Source: Chloroflexota bacterium (GTDB lineage Bacteria > Chloroflexota > Anaerolineae > Anaerolineales > VGOW01). From it: a stretch of 64,000 nt of DNA. Below, piece after piece: positions 8,093 through 17,093 of this stretch. The stretch spans positions 1-64,000 of the forward strand of contig JACPWC010000016.1 in the NCBI GenBank assembly GCA_016197225.1, written 5' to 3'. A program made the position numbers and the translations under genes. The number at the start of each line of letters is the position of its first letter. Positions within the stretch are counted from its first letter, which is position 1. The notes beneath the pieces are model-generated. The model was not told the DNA's origin. It searched no databases and saw only the letters and a program-made list of their open reading frames with translations.

Positions 8093-8506
8093 ATGAAAAC
8101 TACAAAACTTGAAAGTTCCATCCCTGGCGCGATCAAAATATACGCTGGGATTGGTGCCGCCCTCAGCTTGTTCTTTGCTTTTGCCGTTTACTTTAATCCT
8201 GCCCAAGTTTCAGATGGGGCTGTGCTGGATAATACTTCCATCAAATTTGCATTCTACACTGCCGGCGCGTCTAGTCTCGGGTTGGGAGTCGGCTTGATTT
8301 TGGCAATCCTCAGCAACCGACCCAAATCTATGGCGTTGATGTTGATCACGCGCGTGGTTGTTGCAATTCAAGATATGCTCATCGCGATAGTCCTTGCAAC
8401 AGGAACGGGACGGGTCGCCTTTCAGGCGGTCATCGTCATCTTCGGCATTGCCTCCATCGTCAAACTTTTCACCATCATTCGATCTGCTGAAAAACAAGCG
8501 GGTTAA
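8093..8506 (+). CDS. small four-helix membrane protein (paralog of the next gene)
   Basis: 137 aa with four hydrophobic helices. Start at 8093 has AAGGAAG immediately upstream. The region FAVYFNPAQVSDGAVLDNTS...FYTAGASSLGLGVGLILAI parallels YACYFNPNLIYPGITIDATS...YVLAGRNAVMMVISILAL in the next gene, so the two are tandem paralogs. Function is unknown; a DUF4267-like assignment is possible but not demonstrated. Confidence 0.75.
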   Translation: MKTTKLESSIPGAIKIYAGIGAALSLFFAFAVYFNPAQVSDGAVLDNTSIKFAFYTAGASSLGLGVGLILAILSNRPKSMALMLITRVVVAIQDMLIAIVLATGTGRVAFQAVIVIFGIASIVKLFTIIRSAEKQAG

Positions 8507-8516
8507 TGGAAAAAAA

Positions 8517-8921
8517 ATGAAAACTAAAATTCCAATTTGGATCAACATTCTGCAAGTCGTCATCCTTGCCATTCTGTCTTTCCAAACTTATGCTTGCTAC
8601 TTCAACCCAAACTTGATCTATCCTGGAATAACGATAGATGCTACCTCAGCAAAAATGATCTATGTGCTGGCAGGCAGAAACGCCGTGATGATGGTTATTT
8701 CGATTCTGGCTCTCGTCAAACAAAACCCGCGCTTCTATTCCTTCGCCTTCCTCATGCACAGTCTGCGCGAGTTGCAGGATATGTTCATCGTGCCGCTCAC
8801 GGGCGAACCTGGCGTTCCGGCGATTGCCAATTTTCTCGTCTTTCTGATTATCTTCGTCATCCCTGAAATTACCGCCTATCTCAAACTCAACAAAATGGCG
8901 AATGAGTTGGCGAAAATATAG
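8517..8921 (+). CDS. small four-helix membrane protein (paralog of the previous gene)
   Basis: 134 aa, same topology as the preceding gene and 10 nt downstream of it, so co-transcribed. Conserved between both: CYFNP/VYFNP near the first loop, an AG(A/R)x motif in helix 2, and R(E/V)LQDM/AIQDML in helix 3. The pattern suggests a functional heteromeric pair or recent divergence after duplication. No Shine-Dalgarno sequence is obvious. Confidence 0.75.
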   Translation: MKTKIPIWINILQVVILAILSFQTYACYFNPNLIYPGITIDATSAKMIYVLAGRNAVMMVISILALVKQNPRFYSFAFLMHSLRELQDMFIVPLTGEPGVPAIANFLVFLIIFVIPEITAYLKLNKMANELAKI

Positions 8922-8929
8922 GAGAAACC

Positions 8930-9304
8930 ATGTTTAATAGATTAACTGCCACCTGCCTGCTGGTACACGACCTCGACAAATCCATTGCTTTCTACCGGGA
9001 CACCCTCGGCTTAGAAGTGGAATTCGCCAACGGAAATTTCTTTGTCAAATTCAAACTAGACGGCACGCCCTTGATGCTGTTTGAAAAAGAAGCGGCGGCA
9101 AAAATGTTGTTTCCAAAGGAACATATCACGCAAGGCGGCGGTGTCCTGCTGGCGTTTCAAGTAGACGATCTTCAAAAAACCTGCGCTGAACTTAAATCGA
9201 AAGGCGTGGAGATTTTCGAGGGACCCAAAGCCACCGCGTGGGGACAAACCGTCGCCTATTTCAAAGACCCGGATGGGAATGTTTGGGAAGTCTCAGCCAG
9301 ATAG
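8930..9304 (+). CDS. VOC family (glyoxalase/bleomycin-resistance-like) protein
   Basis: 124 aa with the two beta-alpha-beta-beta-beta units of the vicinal oxygen chelate fold: VHDLDKSIAFYRDTLGLEVEF at the start and FKDPDGNVWEV at the end. Family members are dioxygenases, glyoxalases or antibiotic-binding proteins; the substrate cannot be told. Ribosome binding site AGGAGAAACC, and 8 nt after the previous gene, so probably the same operon. Confidence 0.9.
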   Translation: MFNRLTATCLLVHDLDKSIAFYRDTLGLEVEFANGNFFVKFKLDGTPLMLFEKEAAAKMLFPKEHITQGGGVLLAFQVDDLQKTCAELKSKGVEIFEGPKATAWGQTVAYFKDPDGNVWEVSAR

Positions 9305-9353
9305 AATCACCAGCGGACTGCAAAAGAAAAAAGCGATAGATAACCCAAAATCC

Positions 9354-10220
9354 ATGCAAAACAAAATTGTCTTGATCACCGGCGCAACAAACGGGATCGG
9401 AAAACAAACTGCCCTCACCCTGGCAAAAATGGGAGCGCAGGTCATTATCACAGGACGCAATAAACCTGCCGGAGAAGCCGCTGTTGCCGAATTAAAGCAG
9501 GCAAGTGGCGCTCCAAAAGTTGACCTGCTCCTTGCCGACCTCTCCACGCGAGCAGGCGTTCACGCACTCGCAGAGCAATTCAAGCAAAAGTATGACCGCC
9601 TCGATGTTCTGATCAACAATGCGGGGCTGGCGGCATCCGAGCGGCGACTCACGAAAGATGGGGTTGAATCCAACTTCGCAGTGAATGTCATCGCGCCATT
9701 CCTGCTGACGCATCTGCTCTTGGACAGATTGAAAGCCAGCCCTTCGGCGCGGGTTATCACGCTCATGGGCGGAGAAGCGAGAGGAAACATTGAACTGGAT
9801 AACCTTCAAGCAGAACGCTCCTTTGCAGGGTTGAACACCTACTCGCATAGTAAACTGATTATGATGGCGATCATGCTTGAATTTGCCCAACGGGCGCAAG
9901 GCTCACATGTAACTCTCAATATCTGCTACCCCGGACAAGCCAGCACGAGCATGACCCGCAGCGTCACGCCCGGAATGTTGCCTGGCTTCATGCGTTTTCT
10001 ATTCCCCCTCTTCAAACTGGCGGTTCGTGATGACGGGGGGAAATCCGCTGCGAAAGCATCGCGCTCTTCAGTTTATCTTGCATCTTCGGCGGAAGTGGAA
10101 GGTGTCAATGGCAAATACTTCGACACCCACAGCAAACTGGTGGATTGGCCCGCACCTGTCATAGACCAAACGACACGCCAGCAACTTTGGGCAATTGCTG
10201 AACAAATTTCTCACACATAA
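9354..10220 (+). CDS. short-chain dehydrogenase/reductase
   Basis: 288 aa. Cofactor motif TGATNGIGKQTA at the N-terminus, NNAG (LINNAGLAA) after strand 4, and the catalytic Y-x3-K in TYSHSKLIMM. The Ser of the triad is not in the usual position (ITLMGGEARG), so the catalytic assignment is slightly atypical. The layout resembles retinol-dehydrogenase/WWOX-like SDRs. Start at 9354 was chosen at the canonical beta-strand beginning MQNKIVLITGATNG; the 49-nt gap to the VOC gene allows co-transcription. Confidence 0.9.
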   Translation: MQNKIVLITGATNGIGKQTALTLAKMGAQVIITGRNKPAGEAAVAELKQASGAPKVDLLLADLSTRAGVHALAEQFKQKYDRLDVLINNAGLAASERRLTKDGVESNFAVNVIAPFLLTHLLLDRLKASPSARVITLMGGEARGNIELDNLQAERSFAGLNTYSHSKLIMMAIMLEFAQRAQGSHVTLNICYPGQASTSMTRSVTPGMLPGFMRFLFPLFKLAVRDDGGKSAAKASRSSVYLASSAEVEGVNGKYFDTHSKLVDWPAPVIDQTTRQQLWAIAEQISHT

Positions 10221-10239
10221 CAATCAAGGAGCATTACAA

Positions 10240-10815
10240 ATGCACAAAGGACGATTGGAAGCATTCAGCGATGGCGTCATCGCCATCATCATCACCATCA
10301 TGATCCTGGAATTGAAAATCCCGCACGAGGGTGACATCGCCGCGTTGGTTCCGCTAATACCGAAATTCCTGAGTTACGTGTTTAGCTTTGTCTTCATCGG
10401 GATTTACTGGAATAATCATCATCACCTTTTGCAAGCCGCGAAGCAAGTTAACGGCGCTGTGCTGTGGGCGAACTTGCATTTGTTGTTCTGGCTGTCCATG
10501 GTTCCTTTCGTCACGGGCTGGATGGGCGAGAATAATTTTGCCACCATCCCGGTCGCGGTTTATGGCGTCGTGCTTTTATTATCCGGGTTGGCTTTCTTCA
10601 TTCTCGTGCGCGCGCTTGTCGCCCATCATGGCGCGGATTCGGTGATCGCCCATGTCCTCGGTGAAGATAAAAAAGGAATATACGCCCTTTTAATCTACAT
10701 CGCAGCCATTCCGCTTGCGTTTGTTTCCGCATGGATCGCGGTTGCAATGTATGTATTCGTCTCCATCATGTATCTTGTCCCCGAAAGACGGATCGAGAAA
10801 AAACTGGCGGAGTGA
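10240..10815 (+). CDS. TMEM175-family potassium channel-like membrane protein
   Basis: 191 aa. Begins with the family signature RLEAFSDGVIAIIITIMILE (FSDG motif in helix 1) and has about six helices. Bacterial TMEM175 proteins are tetrameric K+ channels lacking the classical selectivity filter. Ribosome binding site AAGGAG lies 8 nt upstream. The next gene (ribA-like) starts 5 nt after the stop. GC content rises sharply from here on. Confidence 0.9.
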   Translation: MHKGRLEAFSDGVIAIIITIMILELKIPHEGDIAALVPLIPKFLSYVFSFVFIGIYWNNHHHLLQAAKQVNGAVLWANLHLLFWLSMVPFVTGWMGENNFATIPVAVYGVVLLLSGLAFFILVRALVAHHGADSVIAHVLGEDKKGIYALLIYIAAIPLAFVSAWIAVAMYVFVSIMYLVPERRIEKKLAE

Positions 10816-10820
10816 GACGC

Positions 10821-11507
10821 ATGATGGAACACCCCCACAAACAAATTCGAGAGATGCTGCAAGCGGAGCATGATTGCGCCGGCTACGGTCCCGATCACAT
10901 CTGTGTCAAAGTCGTCGCCTTCGCCGAACTGCCTTCGCGCTTCGGCGATTTTCACGTCGTGGCCTTTTCGGACACGCGCGACGGCAAGGAACATGCCGCC
11001 TTTGTGAAAGGGATGCCGTGGGATCACCCAGATGTGCCGGTGCGCCTGCACTCCGAATGTCTGACGGGTGACGCCATCGGCTCACTGCGCTGTGACTGCC
11101 GTGACCAGTTGGAGGCCGCGCTGAAAATGATCGGCGAAATGGACGAGGGCATTCTGCTTTATCTGCGGCAGGAAGGGCGCGGCATCGGCCTCACGAACAA
11201 AATCCGCGCTTACGAATTACAGGATTCGGGTCTCGATACAGTGCAGGCGAACGAGGCGCTGGGCTTCCGCGACGACGAGCGCGATTACAGCATCGCCGCG
11301 CACATGCTCGACTCGATGCAGATCAAATCCGTCCGCCTGATCACCAACAACCCGCGCAAAATCGAGGGGCTTAAGGCCCTCGGGGTCAACGTGAGCGACC
11401 GCATTCCTCTGGTCATCCCGCCCAACCCGCACAACGCGTTTTATCTCGAAACCAAAGCGGCCAAATCGGGACACCTCATCGCGCGGCAAGCCGCAGATGA
11501 ACAATGA
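10821..11507 (+). CDS. ribA: GTP cyclohydrolase II
   Basis: 228 aa, first step of riboflavin synthesis: GTP to 2,5-diamino-6-ribosylamino-4-pyrimidinone 5-phosphate with release of formate and pyrophosphate. Zinc ligands are in C-x10-C-x-C (CLTGDAIGSLRCDC), and the RLHSE and RQEGRGIGL motifs are intact. It is the stand-alone form, without the DHBP synthase domain of bifunctional RibBA. The N-terminal ~25 residues are unusual for the family. Other rib genes are not in the window. Flavin precursors also feed deazaflavin F420 synthesis. Confidence 0.93.
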   Translation: MMEHPHKQIREMLQAEHDCAGYGPDHICVKVVAFAELPSRFGDFHVVAFSDTRDGKEHAAFVKGMPWDHPDVPVRLHSECLTGDAIGSLRCDCRDQLEAALKMIGEMDEGILLYLRQEGRGIGLTNKIRAYELQDSGLDTVQANEALGFRDDERDYSIAAHMLDSMQIKSVRLITNNPRKIEGLKALGVNVSDRIPLVIPPNPHNAFYLETKAAKSGHLIARQAADEQ

Positions 11508-11522
11508 ACAAAAGGGTATTGT

Positions 11523-11987
11523 ATGTTTGACTTTGCACAAAATATCTGGCTGGACTTGCACCCCATGATCGTCCACTTCGCCCTGGCCGGGCTGTTCTTG
11601 AGCTTCGCGCTCACCCTCTGGACGCGCATCCGCCCTAACGCGAGGCTCAATGAACTCTCGTGGATTTTGCTGGTGGTGGGTGTGGCCGCCGCCATTCCCT
11701 CCACCGTCACCGGATTGATCGCCCATTCGCCTTATGAAGAAAGCGCGCTGGCCGCCGCCATCCAGCCGCATCAATTTTCGGGGATGATTGGCACGCTGGT
11801 TTCGGCGGGCGTGTTGATCTGGCGTTTCGTCGCGCGGCGGCGAGGAAACGATATTGACATGCACCCGGCTTATTTGGGGCTGGCGGTTCTGGGCTTGGCC
11901 TGGCTGGTGGTATTGGGCGGCACGGGCGGCAATCTGGTGTTCGAACTCGGCGTCAACGTGCGCGGCATCAACCCGTTGCTCAAATAA
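11523..11987 (+). CDS. DUF2231 membrane protein
   Basis: 154 aa with four helices. The opening HPMIVHFALAGLFLSFALTL and closing LVVLGGTGGNLVFELGVNV are typical of DUF2231. Conserved His residues near the membrane surface have led to suggestions of haem binding in this family, unproven here. It sits 15 nt after ribA. Confidence 0.88.
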   Translation: MFDFAQNIWLDLHPMIVHFALAGLFLSFALTLWTRIRPNARLNELSWILLVVGVAAAIPSTVTGLIAHSPYEESALAAAIQPHQFSGMIGTLVSAGVLIWRFVARRRGNDIDMHPAYLGLAVLGLAWLVVLGGTGGNLVFELGVNVRGINPLLK

Positions 11988-11993
11988 GATCGA

Positions 11994-12776
11994 ATGGATG
12001 AAAACCGCATGAACAACCCGGTCAACTACAACGCCGTCGCGCCCAACTATAACGCCCGCTACGCGCAAAACCCGCTGGCCGGCGTGGCCCGCGAGTTGCG
12101 CGCGCTGGCCGCGCAAACCGGCGCGCGCGAAGTGCTGGAAGTGGGCTGTGGCACCGGGCGCTGGGTCGTCGAACTTCAACCGCTTGTCCGGCGCATCGCC
12201 GGGCTGGATTTTTCGTTCGGTATGTTACAGCAAGCCCGGACGCAGGATGCCGGGCTGTTGTTGATGAACGGCGACGCCAACCACCTGCCCTTTGCCGACT
12301 CCAGTTTCGATCTGATCCTATCGGTGAATGCCCTCCAGCACTACACCGATCAACGCGCCTTCATCTCCGAAGCGCGGCGTTTACTGCGGGCGGGCGGCGC
12401 GCTGGCCATCGTCAACCTCGACCCGCACATCGGGCGCGACCGCTGGTATCTCTACGATTATTTCGAGGGAGTTCATGCCAACGACCTTCGGCGTTTCCCC
12501 TCCAGCGGCACCCTGCTCAATTGGATGCTGGCCGCCGGGTTTGTGCGCGCGGAGTGGCGCGTGGCCGAACATATCCATCAAGAATTTGTGGGGCAGGCGA
12601 TTTTGGACAATCCCTTCACCCAAAAACATGGCTCATCCCAACTTGCCATGTTGAGCGACGCCGCCTACACCGCCGGGCTTAATCGCCTCCACACCGCCCT
12701 GGCCAGGGCGGACGGCACACCCCCCGTCTTTGTCACCGACCAGTGGCTCACCCTTTTAGTGGGCTGGACTCAATAA
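11994..12776 (+). CDS. class I SAM-dependent methyltransferase
   Basis: About 260 aa (255 if the second ATG at 12009 is used). SAM-binding motif I is VLEVGCGTGRWV, motif II/III region GLDFSFGML...MNGDANHLPFADSSFDLI, and post-I GGALAIVNLD. This matches the Methyltransf_11/UbiE-like group that methylates small molecules. Starts 6 nt after the DUF2231 stop. Substrate unknown. Confidence 0.92.
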   Translation: MDENRMNNPVNYNAVAPNYNARYAQNPLAGVARELRALAAQTGAREVLEVGCGTGRWVVELQPLVRRIAGLDFSFGMLQQARTQDAGLLLMNGDANHLPFADSSFDLILSVNALQHYTDQRAFISEARRLLRAGGALAIVNLDPHIGRDRWYLYDYFEGVHANDLRRFPSSGTLLNWMLAAGFVRAEWRVAEHIHQEFVGQAILDNPFTQKHGSSQLAMLSDAAYTAGLNRLHTALARADGTPPVFVTDQWLTLLVGWTQ

Positions 12777-12834
12777 AACAATCCGTTATACTTCGCCTCA
12801 GTCAAAAATCCCCCGGAGAACTTGACAGGCGAGT

Positions 12835-13713
12835 ATGACCATCAACCCCAAAATCAAATTGTATAGCTTCAAAGAATCTCTGCCCCTGGAGATCGAAGTC
12901 GTGCCCCTTTCCAAACTCTACGCCCAGCACCGGGATAAAGCCACCATCCCGCACCGCACGCACTTTTATCACATCATCTGGTATCAAACCGGGGCGGCGA
13001 CTCACCTCGTGGACTTCAAGCCGGTGGAGATCAAAGCCAGTTCCCTGCTTTTCGTCTGCGCGAACAGAGTTCAGGCATTCGACCCATTAGGCGCGTGTGA
13101 CGGGAAGGAGATCGTCTTTACAGAGAGTTTCTTTTCCGCCACCGAGGCCGACCGGCTTTTTCTAAAAAGCACCGTGCTGTTCGACCCTTTGCTGGATGTG
13201 CCTGCCCTGCGTCTGGAGCCGCTCTCCTGCGCGCCCATCACGTCCATGTTCGAGGCGATAGAAGCAGAATCACAGAATCCTGTAGACGGCCACCAGCACG
13301 TCATTCTCAAGAATCTCCTGCACAACCTTCTGCTGATGGCCGAACGCGAAATCCACAAACAGGGCTTGCCCGAAATCAAAAAGGGCGCGGACTTCGATTA
13401 CACCCTGCTCTTTCGCGACGCGCTCGATCAACAGTTTCGCGAGTTGAAATCGGTCGGCGGCTACGCCCGGCAGATTCATGTCTCGGAAAAACGGCTGACC
13501 CAGGCCACAGCCCAGATTCTCGGCCGGACGCCCAAACAACTGATAGACGACCGCGTCCTGCTCGAAGCCAAACGCCTGCTCGTTCACAGCGAGCGTGCAA
13601 TCAAAGACATCGCCTTCGAACTGGGGTTCAACGAACCGACCAACTTCATCAAATACTTCCGCAAGCACAGCAAAATCACGCCGACTGAGTTCCGCGAGAA
13701 GTATCTCGTCTGA
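12835..13713 (+). CDS. AraC family transcriptional regulator
   Basis: 292 aa. Cupin-like N-terminus (HRTHFYHIIWYQTGAATHLV) and a C-terminal double HTH (ARQIHVSEKRLTQATAQILG...IKDIAFELGFNEPTNFIKYF...SKITPTEFREKY). Its 3' end overlaps the convergent gene at 13676-14176 by 38 bp. A TATACT -10 candidate lies about 38 nt upstream and GGAG precedes the start, so unlike the AraC at 6560 it has a leader. Confidence 0.92.
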   Translation: MTINPKIKLYSFKESLPLEIEVVPLSKLYAQHRDKATIPHRTHFYHIIWYQTGAATHLVDFKPVEIKASSLLFVCANRVQAFDPLGACDGKEIVFTESFFSATEADRLFLKSTVLFDPLLDVPALRLEPLSCAPITSMFEAIEAESQNPVDGHQHVILKNLLHNLLLMAEREIHKQGLPEIKKGADFDYTLLFRDALDQQFRELKSVGGYARQIHVSEKRLTQATAQILGRTPKQLIDDRVLLEAKRLLVHSERAIKDIAFELGFNEPTNFIKYFRKHSKITPTEFREKYLV

Positions 13714-14176
13714 TGCCTTCACAACCACCGCCATCGCTCCTGTCCATTTTGAGCGACGCGCCGAAACTAAGCAGGATCATCGCCGCGAATCCGTAAGTTG
13801 CCCAGAGAAACGGCGAGATGGGGATGAATTTCAATTGCAGGGCATACAGCCCGCCGACGATCAAAACCAGCGTAAAGTGAAGGACGTTGCGGGCGCGTTT
13901 TGTCTCCAGCCGCGCGGCGAAGGCGTAAGCCAGAACCAACAGCCCGATGGCGAAAATCCACCACCCGAAGAAACGATACAGGCCAGTCAGGTAATCGCCA
14001 AGATGCGCGTTGATGTCTGCCGCGAGCAGTTGGGCGTAGGTTGTTTGCAACAAGGCTTCGTTGGCTTTTTGATCCAACAGCCAGGGTTCGGGTGCGAATA
14101 ACCAGCCCAGCCCAAGCAGGGACGTGCCGAGGCCGGTGAGATAAATTGGATATGTAACGAGATGGCGAAGATTCAT
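13676..14176 (-). CDS. four-helix membrane protein (BphX/DUF4345-like?)
   Basis: 166 aa from the ATG at 14176 (AAGGAGTTTGCC upstream). Four hydrophobic helices with a polar Arg/Lys-rich break after helix 2. The C-terminal ~30 residues are hydrophilic, coded over the end of the convergent AraC gene, and may be a fortuitous extension. Transcribed just after the AraC gene at 14220-14978. The family assignment is a guess from layout. Confidence 0.65.
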   Translation of the reverse strand: MNLRHLVTYPIYLTGLGTSLLGLGWLFAPEPWLLDQKANEALLQTTYAQLLAADINAHLGDYLTGLYRFFGWWIFAIGLLVLAYAFAARLETKRARNVLHFTLVLIVGGLYALQLKFIPISPFLWATYGFAAMILLSFGASLKMDRSDGGGCEGIRRDTSRGTQSA

Positions 14177-14219
14177 AAACGGCAAACTCCTTCGATAAGA
14201 TTTGCCGCCGATGATATTC

Positions 14220-14978
14220 CTACGAACACGAATTGACTTGAACAAACTGACTGTTTTTGAACAACTCTGCCATCGTCATACCAAACATCTGCTTGAACGT
14301 CCGGCTGAGATGCGCCGAATCGGCAAAGCCGCTTTCGTGCGCCGCGTCGGTTAGCGATGCGCCGCTTGTCACCTGCTTGATCGCTTCCATCAGGCGTTGC
14401 CACATCAAATAACGGCGAAACGGAATCCCGATGTTTTGCTTGAAAAGAGTCGCGAAGCGGCTTTGCGATAAATGCACGCCGTCCGCGATTGTTTTTAGCG
14501 ACACTTTCTTAATGGGCAATTCCCGAATCAATTCCAACGCCTTCTCGATGTGCCGATGGATTTCGTTGATAGGCATATCCTTATCCAGCAAAGCCAGAAT
14601 GATCTCATCGTAAAACTTGCGCGCTTCCGTGCAATTGCCTGGCGCAGAAAATTCGTCGGTCAGGCGATGAAACAGCTCGTGGTCCAACGCGGCTGTGGTT
14701 TCGTCTCCGAGGTATTTCTGCTTCGATCTGCGGGCGATTTCCATTTCCGGCTCCAGCAAGAGAAGGATTTGTACCCCGTCCCGTCCGTCGAACTGGTGAG
14801 GTTTACTTCCCGCCGTGATCGCCGCCCGATACGTGTTCCACGCCCCGCCCACCTTCACCTTGAATGTAGAATTGACCCCAATGCCAATCATCAGCGCGTG
14901 GTGGCGATGTTCGGTTGTGTCGGTAGATGCGCCAATGTACAAGGCTTGTCCGTTCCAGATGTAAAGAGAGGCTTGCAT
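14220..14978 (-). CDS. AraC family transcriptional regulator
   Basis: 252 aa. Short cupin-like sensor part (HRHHALMIGIGVNSTFKVKV) and a C-terminal AraC double HTH: ADGVHLSQSRFATLFKQNIG then LTDAAHESGFADSAHLSRTF and FGMTMAELFK. Probably in one transcript with the membrane protein at 13676-14176, its likely target or partner. Confidence 0.92.
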   Translation of the reverse strand: MQASLYIWNGQALYIGASTDTTEHRHHALMIGIGVNSTFKVKVGGAWNTYRAAITAGSKPHQFDGRDGVQILLLLEPEMEIARRSKQKYLGDETTAALDHELFHRLTDEFSAPGNCTEARKFYDEIILALLDKDMPINEIHRHIEKALELIRELPIKKVSLKTIADGVHLSQSRFATLFKQNIGIPFRRYLMWQRLMEAIKQVTSGASLTDAAHESGFADSAHLSRTFKQMFGMTMAELFKNSQFVQVNSCS

Positions 14979-15102
14979 TTTGTCTCAACTACAAAGAACT
15001 GCGCGGAATTCTAATATAGGCCATTTGGCGCTTCCATGAACTGGATAGCTCTGGTAAAGTTTGCTGGCAATCGAACTCACATTCTGAAAGGTAAATTGTT
15101 TC

Positions 15103-15528
15103 ATGAACAAAAGCATCTTATTTCTGCTGATAATCGCCGCAGTCGTCCTGGCGGGTTGTGCTGGAGGGCCTGGTAACACAGTTGAAGTCAAGCTGGAGGC
15201 CAGTAGCATGAGGTATCAACCGGCTACCTTTGAAGTCGTTGCCGGGCAACCCGTCAAGCTGACATTCGTCAACAACGATTCAGTCGAACACGATTTCAGC
15301 ATCATGGAAATTCCGATGGCTTCGATGGGCGCAACTGCCGAGCCAATGGCCGGACACAACATGGGCAACATGACGACCGACCCGCAACTACACATGGCGG
15401 CAACGATGGGCGCGAGCAACTCTCTCGAATTTACACCCACGAAGTCAGGCACTTACGAATTCTTCTGCACCGTGCCGGGCCATAAAGAAGCCGGAATGGT
15501 CGGCTCGTTAATTGTCAAAGCGCCATAA
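15103..15528 (+). CDS. cupredoxin-like copper lipoprotein
   Basis: 141 aa. Signal peptide with lipobox LAGC, then a single cupredoxin domain. Copper ligands are visible: His in VEHDF and the C-x4-H-x4-M loop CTVPGHKEAGM. An inserted Met/His-rich segment (EIPMASMGATAEPMAGHNMG) between strands could bind additional Cu(I). It resembles plastocyanin/azurin-like proteins exported to carry electrons or sequester copper. Ribosome binding site AAAGGT. It stands alone. Confidence 0.9.
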   Translation: MNKSILFLLIIAAVVLAGCAGGPGNTVEVKLEASSMRYQPATFEVVAGQPVKLTFVNNDSVEHDFSIMEIPMASMGATAEPMAGHNMGNMTTDPQLHMAATMGASNSLEFTPTKSGTYEFFCTVPGHKEAGMVGSLIVKAP

Positions 15529-15610
15529 ATCACGCGCTTCCCTTTGCTTATGGCGATTTCCTGATCAGTTTGCGGGTAGAGCTTCATAAAACCTCCTCGC
15601 CGGCCAGTTT

Positions 15611-16192
15611 CTATTTTCGCTTGCGGCGCAACAACACCAGCGGCAACAAGATCATGGTCGCCAGAGGCCACACCCACGCCAGGTCGCCAGGGCCGCCGTG
15701 GCCGGTGCAGGCCCCGGTGCGGTGGAGACGCATCAGCGGATACTTGGCTGTCGCCGCGCCCAACTCTTCGTCGCTCATTCTGATCGGATCAAGCCCGGCA
15801 GCGTAAGCGGCGAAGCCGCTGGCGATCATTACCCGGCGCAGGAGCGCCAGCCGGTTTTCGGAATCCGAAATATCTTCCACCACTCCCGTCCACCAGCCTT
15901 CGGGCAGCCACACTTCGACGTTGGGATTCGCCATGATGTTGCGATACCAATCGGAGATGGAGCCAAAGCCGGCAACACAATAGATTTCACCGTCAACGAT
16001 GGCATAGTTGACGGGCGAGCGCCGCTTCAACCCCGTCTTGCGGCCTCTGTGCACGATGACCATGATGCGCCCGCCCACACTCGGCCAAACGTTGAGGAAC
16101 GGCCCCAGCCCCAGCCGCCACATAGAGAGCATGAAGGGGTTGAGGAAACGCTTGAAGCTTTGACGCAATTTTTCTTCCAGTTTCAGAGTCAT
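15611..16192 (-). CDS. F420-type deazaflavin-dependent nitroreductase (DUF385) with C-terminal membrane anchor
   Basis: 193 aa. The split-barrel core has the family pattern [51 protein letters not shown]. Mycobacterial Ddn relatives use F420H2 to reduce quinones or nitroaromatics. After the core there is one transmembrane helix and a basic RRKRK tail, so the enzyme should sit at the inner face of the membrane. Start overlaps the YbaK stop (ATGA). F420 assembly genes are present at 43.2-46.8 kb, which makes use of F420 plausible. Confidence 0.85.
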   Translation of the reverse strand: MTLKLEEKLRQSFKRFLNPFMLSMWRLGLGPFLNVWPSVGGRIMVIVHRGRKTGLKRRSPVNYAIVDGEIYCVAGFGSISDWYRNIMANPNVEVWLPEGWWTGVVEDISDSENRLALLRRVMIASGFAAYAAGLDPIRMSDEELGAATAKYPLMRLHRTGACTGHGGPGDLAWVWPLATMILLPLVLLRRKRK

Positions 16193-16665
16193 GATGCAAA
16201 CTGCCCGATCTCAACGCCGCCCAGCGCCCGCCGCAAATCTTCGGAGCGCAAGATGATGGTGACGCCGCGCGCGCCGGAGCCGATAGAAACCTCGTCGGGA
16301 GCAAATATGCTTTCGTCGGCCAGGATACGCATGGACTGAGGCAGGCCAAACGGGGAGACCGCCCCTGTTTGATACCCGGTGGCGGCCAACAACTCGGCCT
16401 CGTTGGCCATCGTCAGGCGCGACTGGCCGAGATGGCGGCGCAGAGCCGGCCACGACACCTGCTGCGCCCCGGCCATCAACACCATCACGTATTCATCCTT
16501 GCCAACGCGAAAGACGATGCTTCGCACCACTTGATCGGGCGACTGCCCGCGCTCCTCTGCCGCCTGCTCCAGCGACGTGACCGGGCCGGGGTGTTGGAAG
16601 ACGCGATGAGGAATGTTGAGCGCGGCCAAAACGCGGGCCACCGGAGTCGATTCAGTCTCAGCCAC
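16189..16665 (-). CDS. YbaK/EbsC-type aminoacyl-tRNA deacylase
   Basis: 158 aa, compact single-domain trans-editing fold: [50 protein letters not shown], and the GxxSPFG loop ([19 protein letters not shown]). Family members hydrolyse mischarged tRNA (Cys-tRNAPro and others). It is translationally coupled to the F420-type nitroreductase gene and follows the 4-TM gene by 2 nt. Its role in this envelope-type operon is not obvious. Confidence 0.9.
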   Translation of the reverse strand: MAETESTPVARVLAALNIPHRVFQHPGPVTSLEQAAEERGQSPDQVVRSIVFRVGKDEYVMVLMAGAQQVSWPALRRHLGQSRLTMANEAELLAATGYQTGAVSPFGLPQSMRILADESIFAPDEVSIGSGARGVTIILRSEDLRRALGGVEIGQFAS

Positions 16666-16667
16666 AA

Positions 16668-17066
16668 TTAGCGCCGTTGCGGCTCCAGCCTTCGCCGCCG
16701 CCCTTCAAGCTCGTCTTTGACCAGCAGGGTGAGGGCCACGCTTACCAGGGTGACGATGAGCGAACCCCAGAAGGCGGGCCAGAAGCCGTCCACGGTGAAG
16801 CCGATGTTGAACCAACTGCCGACCAGGCCCGTCACCCAGAAGAGAGCGGTGTTGATCAGCAAAGTGAACAGGCCCAGGGTGAGGATGATGAGCGGGCAAG
16901 TGAGGAACTTGAGCAATGGGCGAAAGAGGGCGTTGACCAGGCCGAAGATGAAAGCCAGACCCACGATTGCCACCCAGCTTTGCGGGGCCTGAATGCCCGG
17001 CACGAAAGTGATTGCCACCCACAGAGCAATGGCGTTGATGATGAGACGCAGAATCAGTTTTTGCAT
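16668..17066 (-). CDS. YvlD-like 4-TM protein (phage holin family 4, PF04020-type)
   Basis: 132 aa. Four helices with the family pattern [56 protein letters not shown]. Known in Bacillus as YvlD, in the yvlABCD envelope-stress operon that also carries a SHOCT/DUF4097 protein (YvlB). The C-terminal tail is basic ([10 protein letters not shown]). It lies downstream of the SHOCT/DUF4097 gene string here, which parallels that arrangement. Confidence 0.88.
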   Translation of the reverse strand: MQKLILRLIINAIALWVAITFVPGIQAPQSWVAIVGLAFIFGLVNALFRPLLKFLTCPLIILTLGLFTLLINTALFWVTGLVGSWFNIGFTVDGFWPAFWGSLIVTLVSVALTLLVKDELEGRRRRLEPQRR

Positions 17067-17093
17067 TGTCGTAGCCTCGCAACCGGCGTGGGC

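Noticed and set aside
16668-17066. Prophage holin
   Set aside because: PF04020-type proteins are called holins by name only; there are no phage genes nearby and the operon context is YvlD-like.
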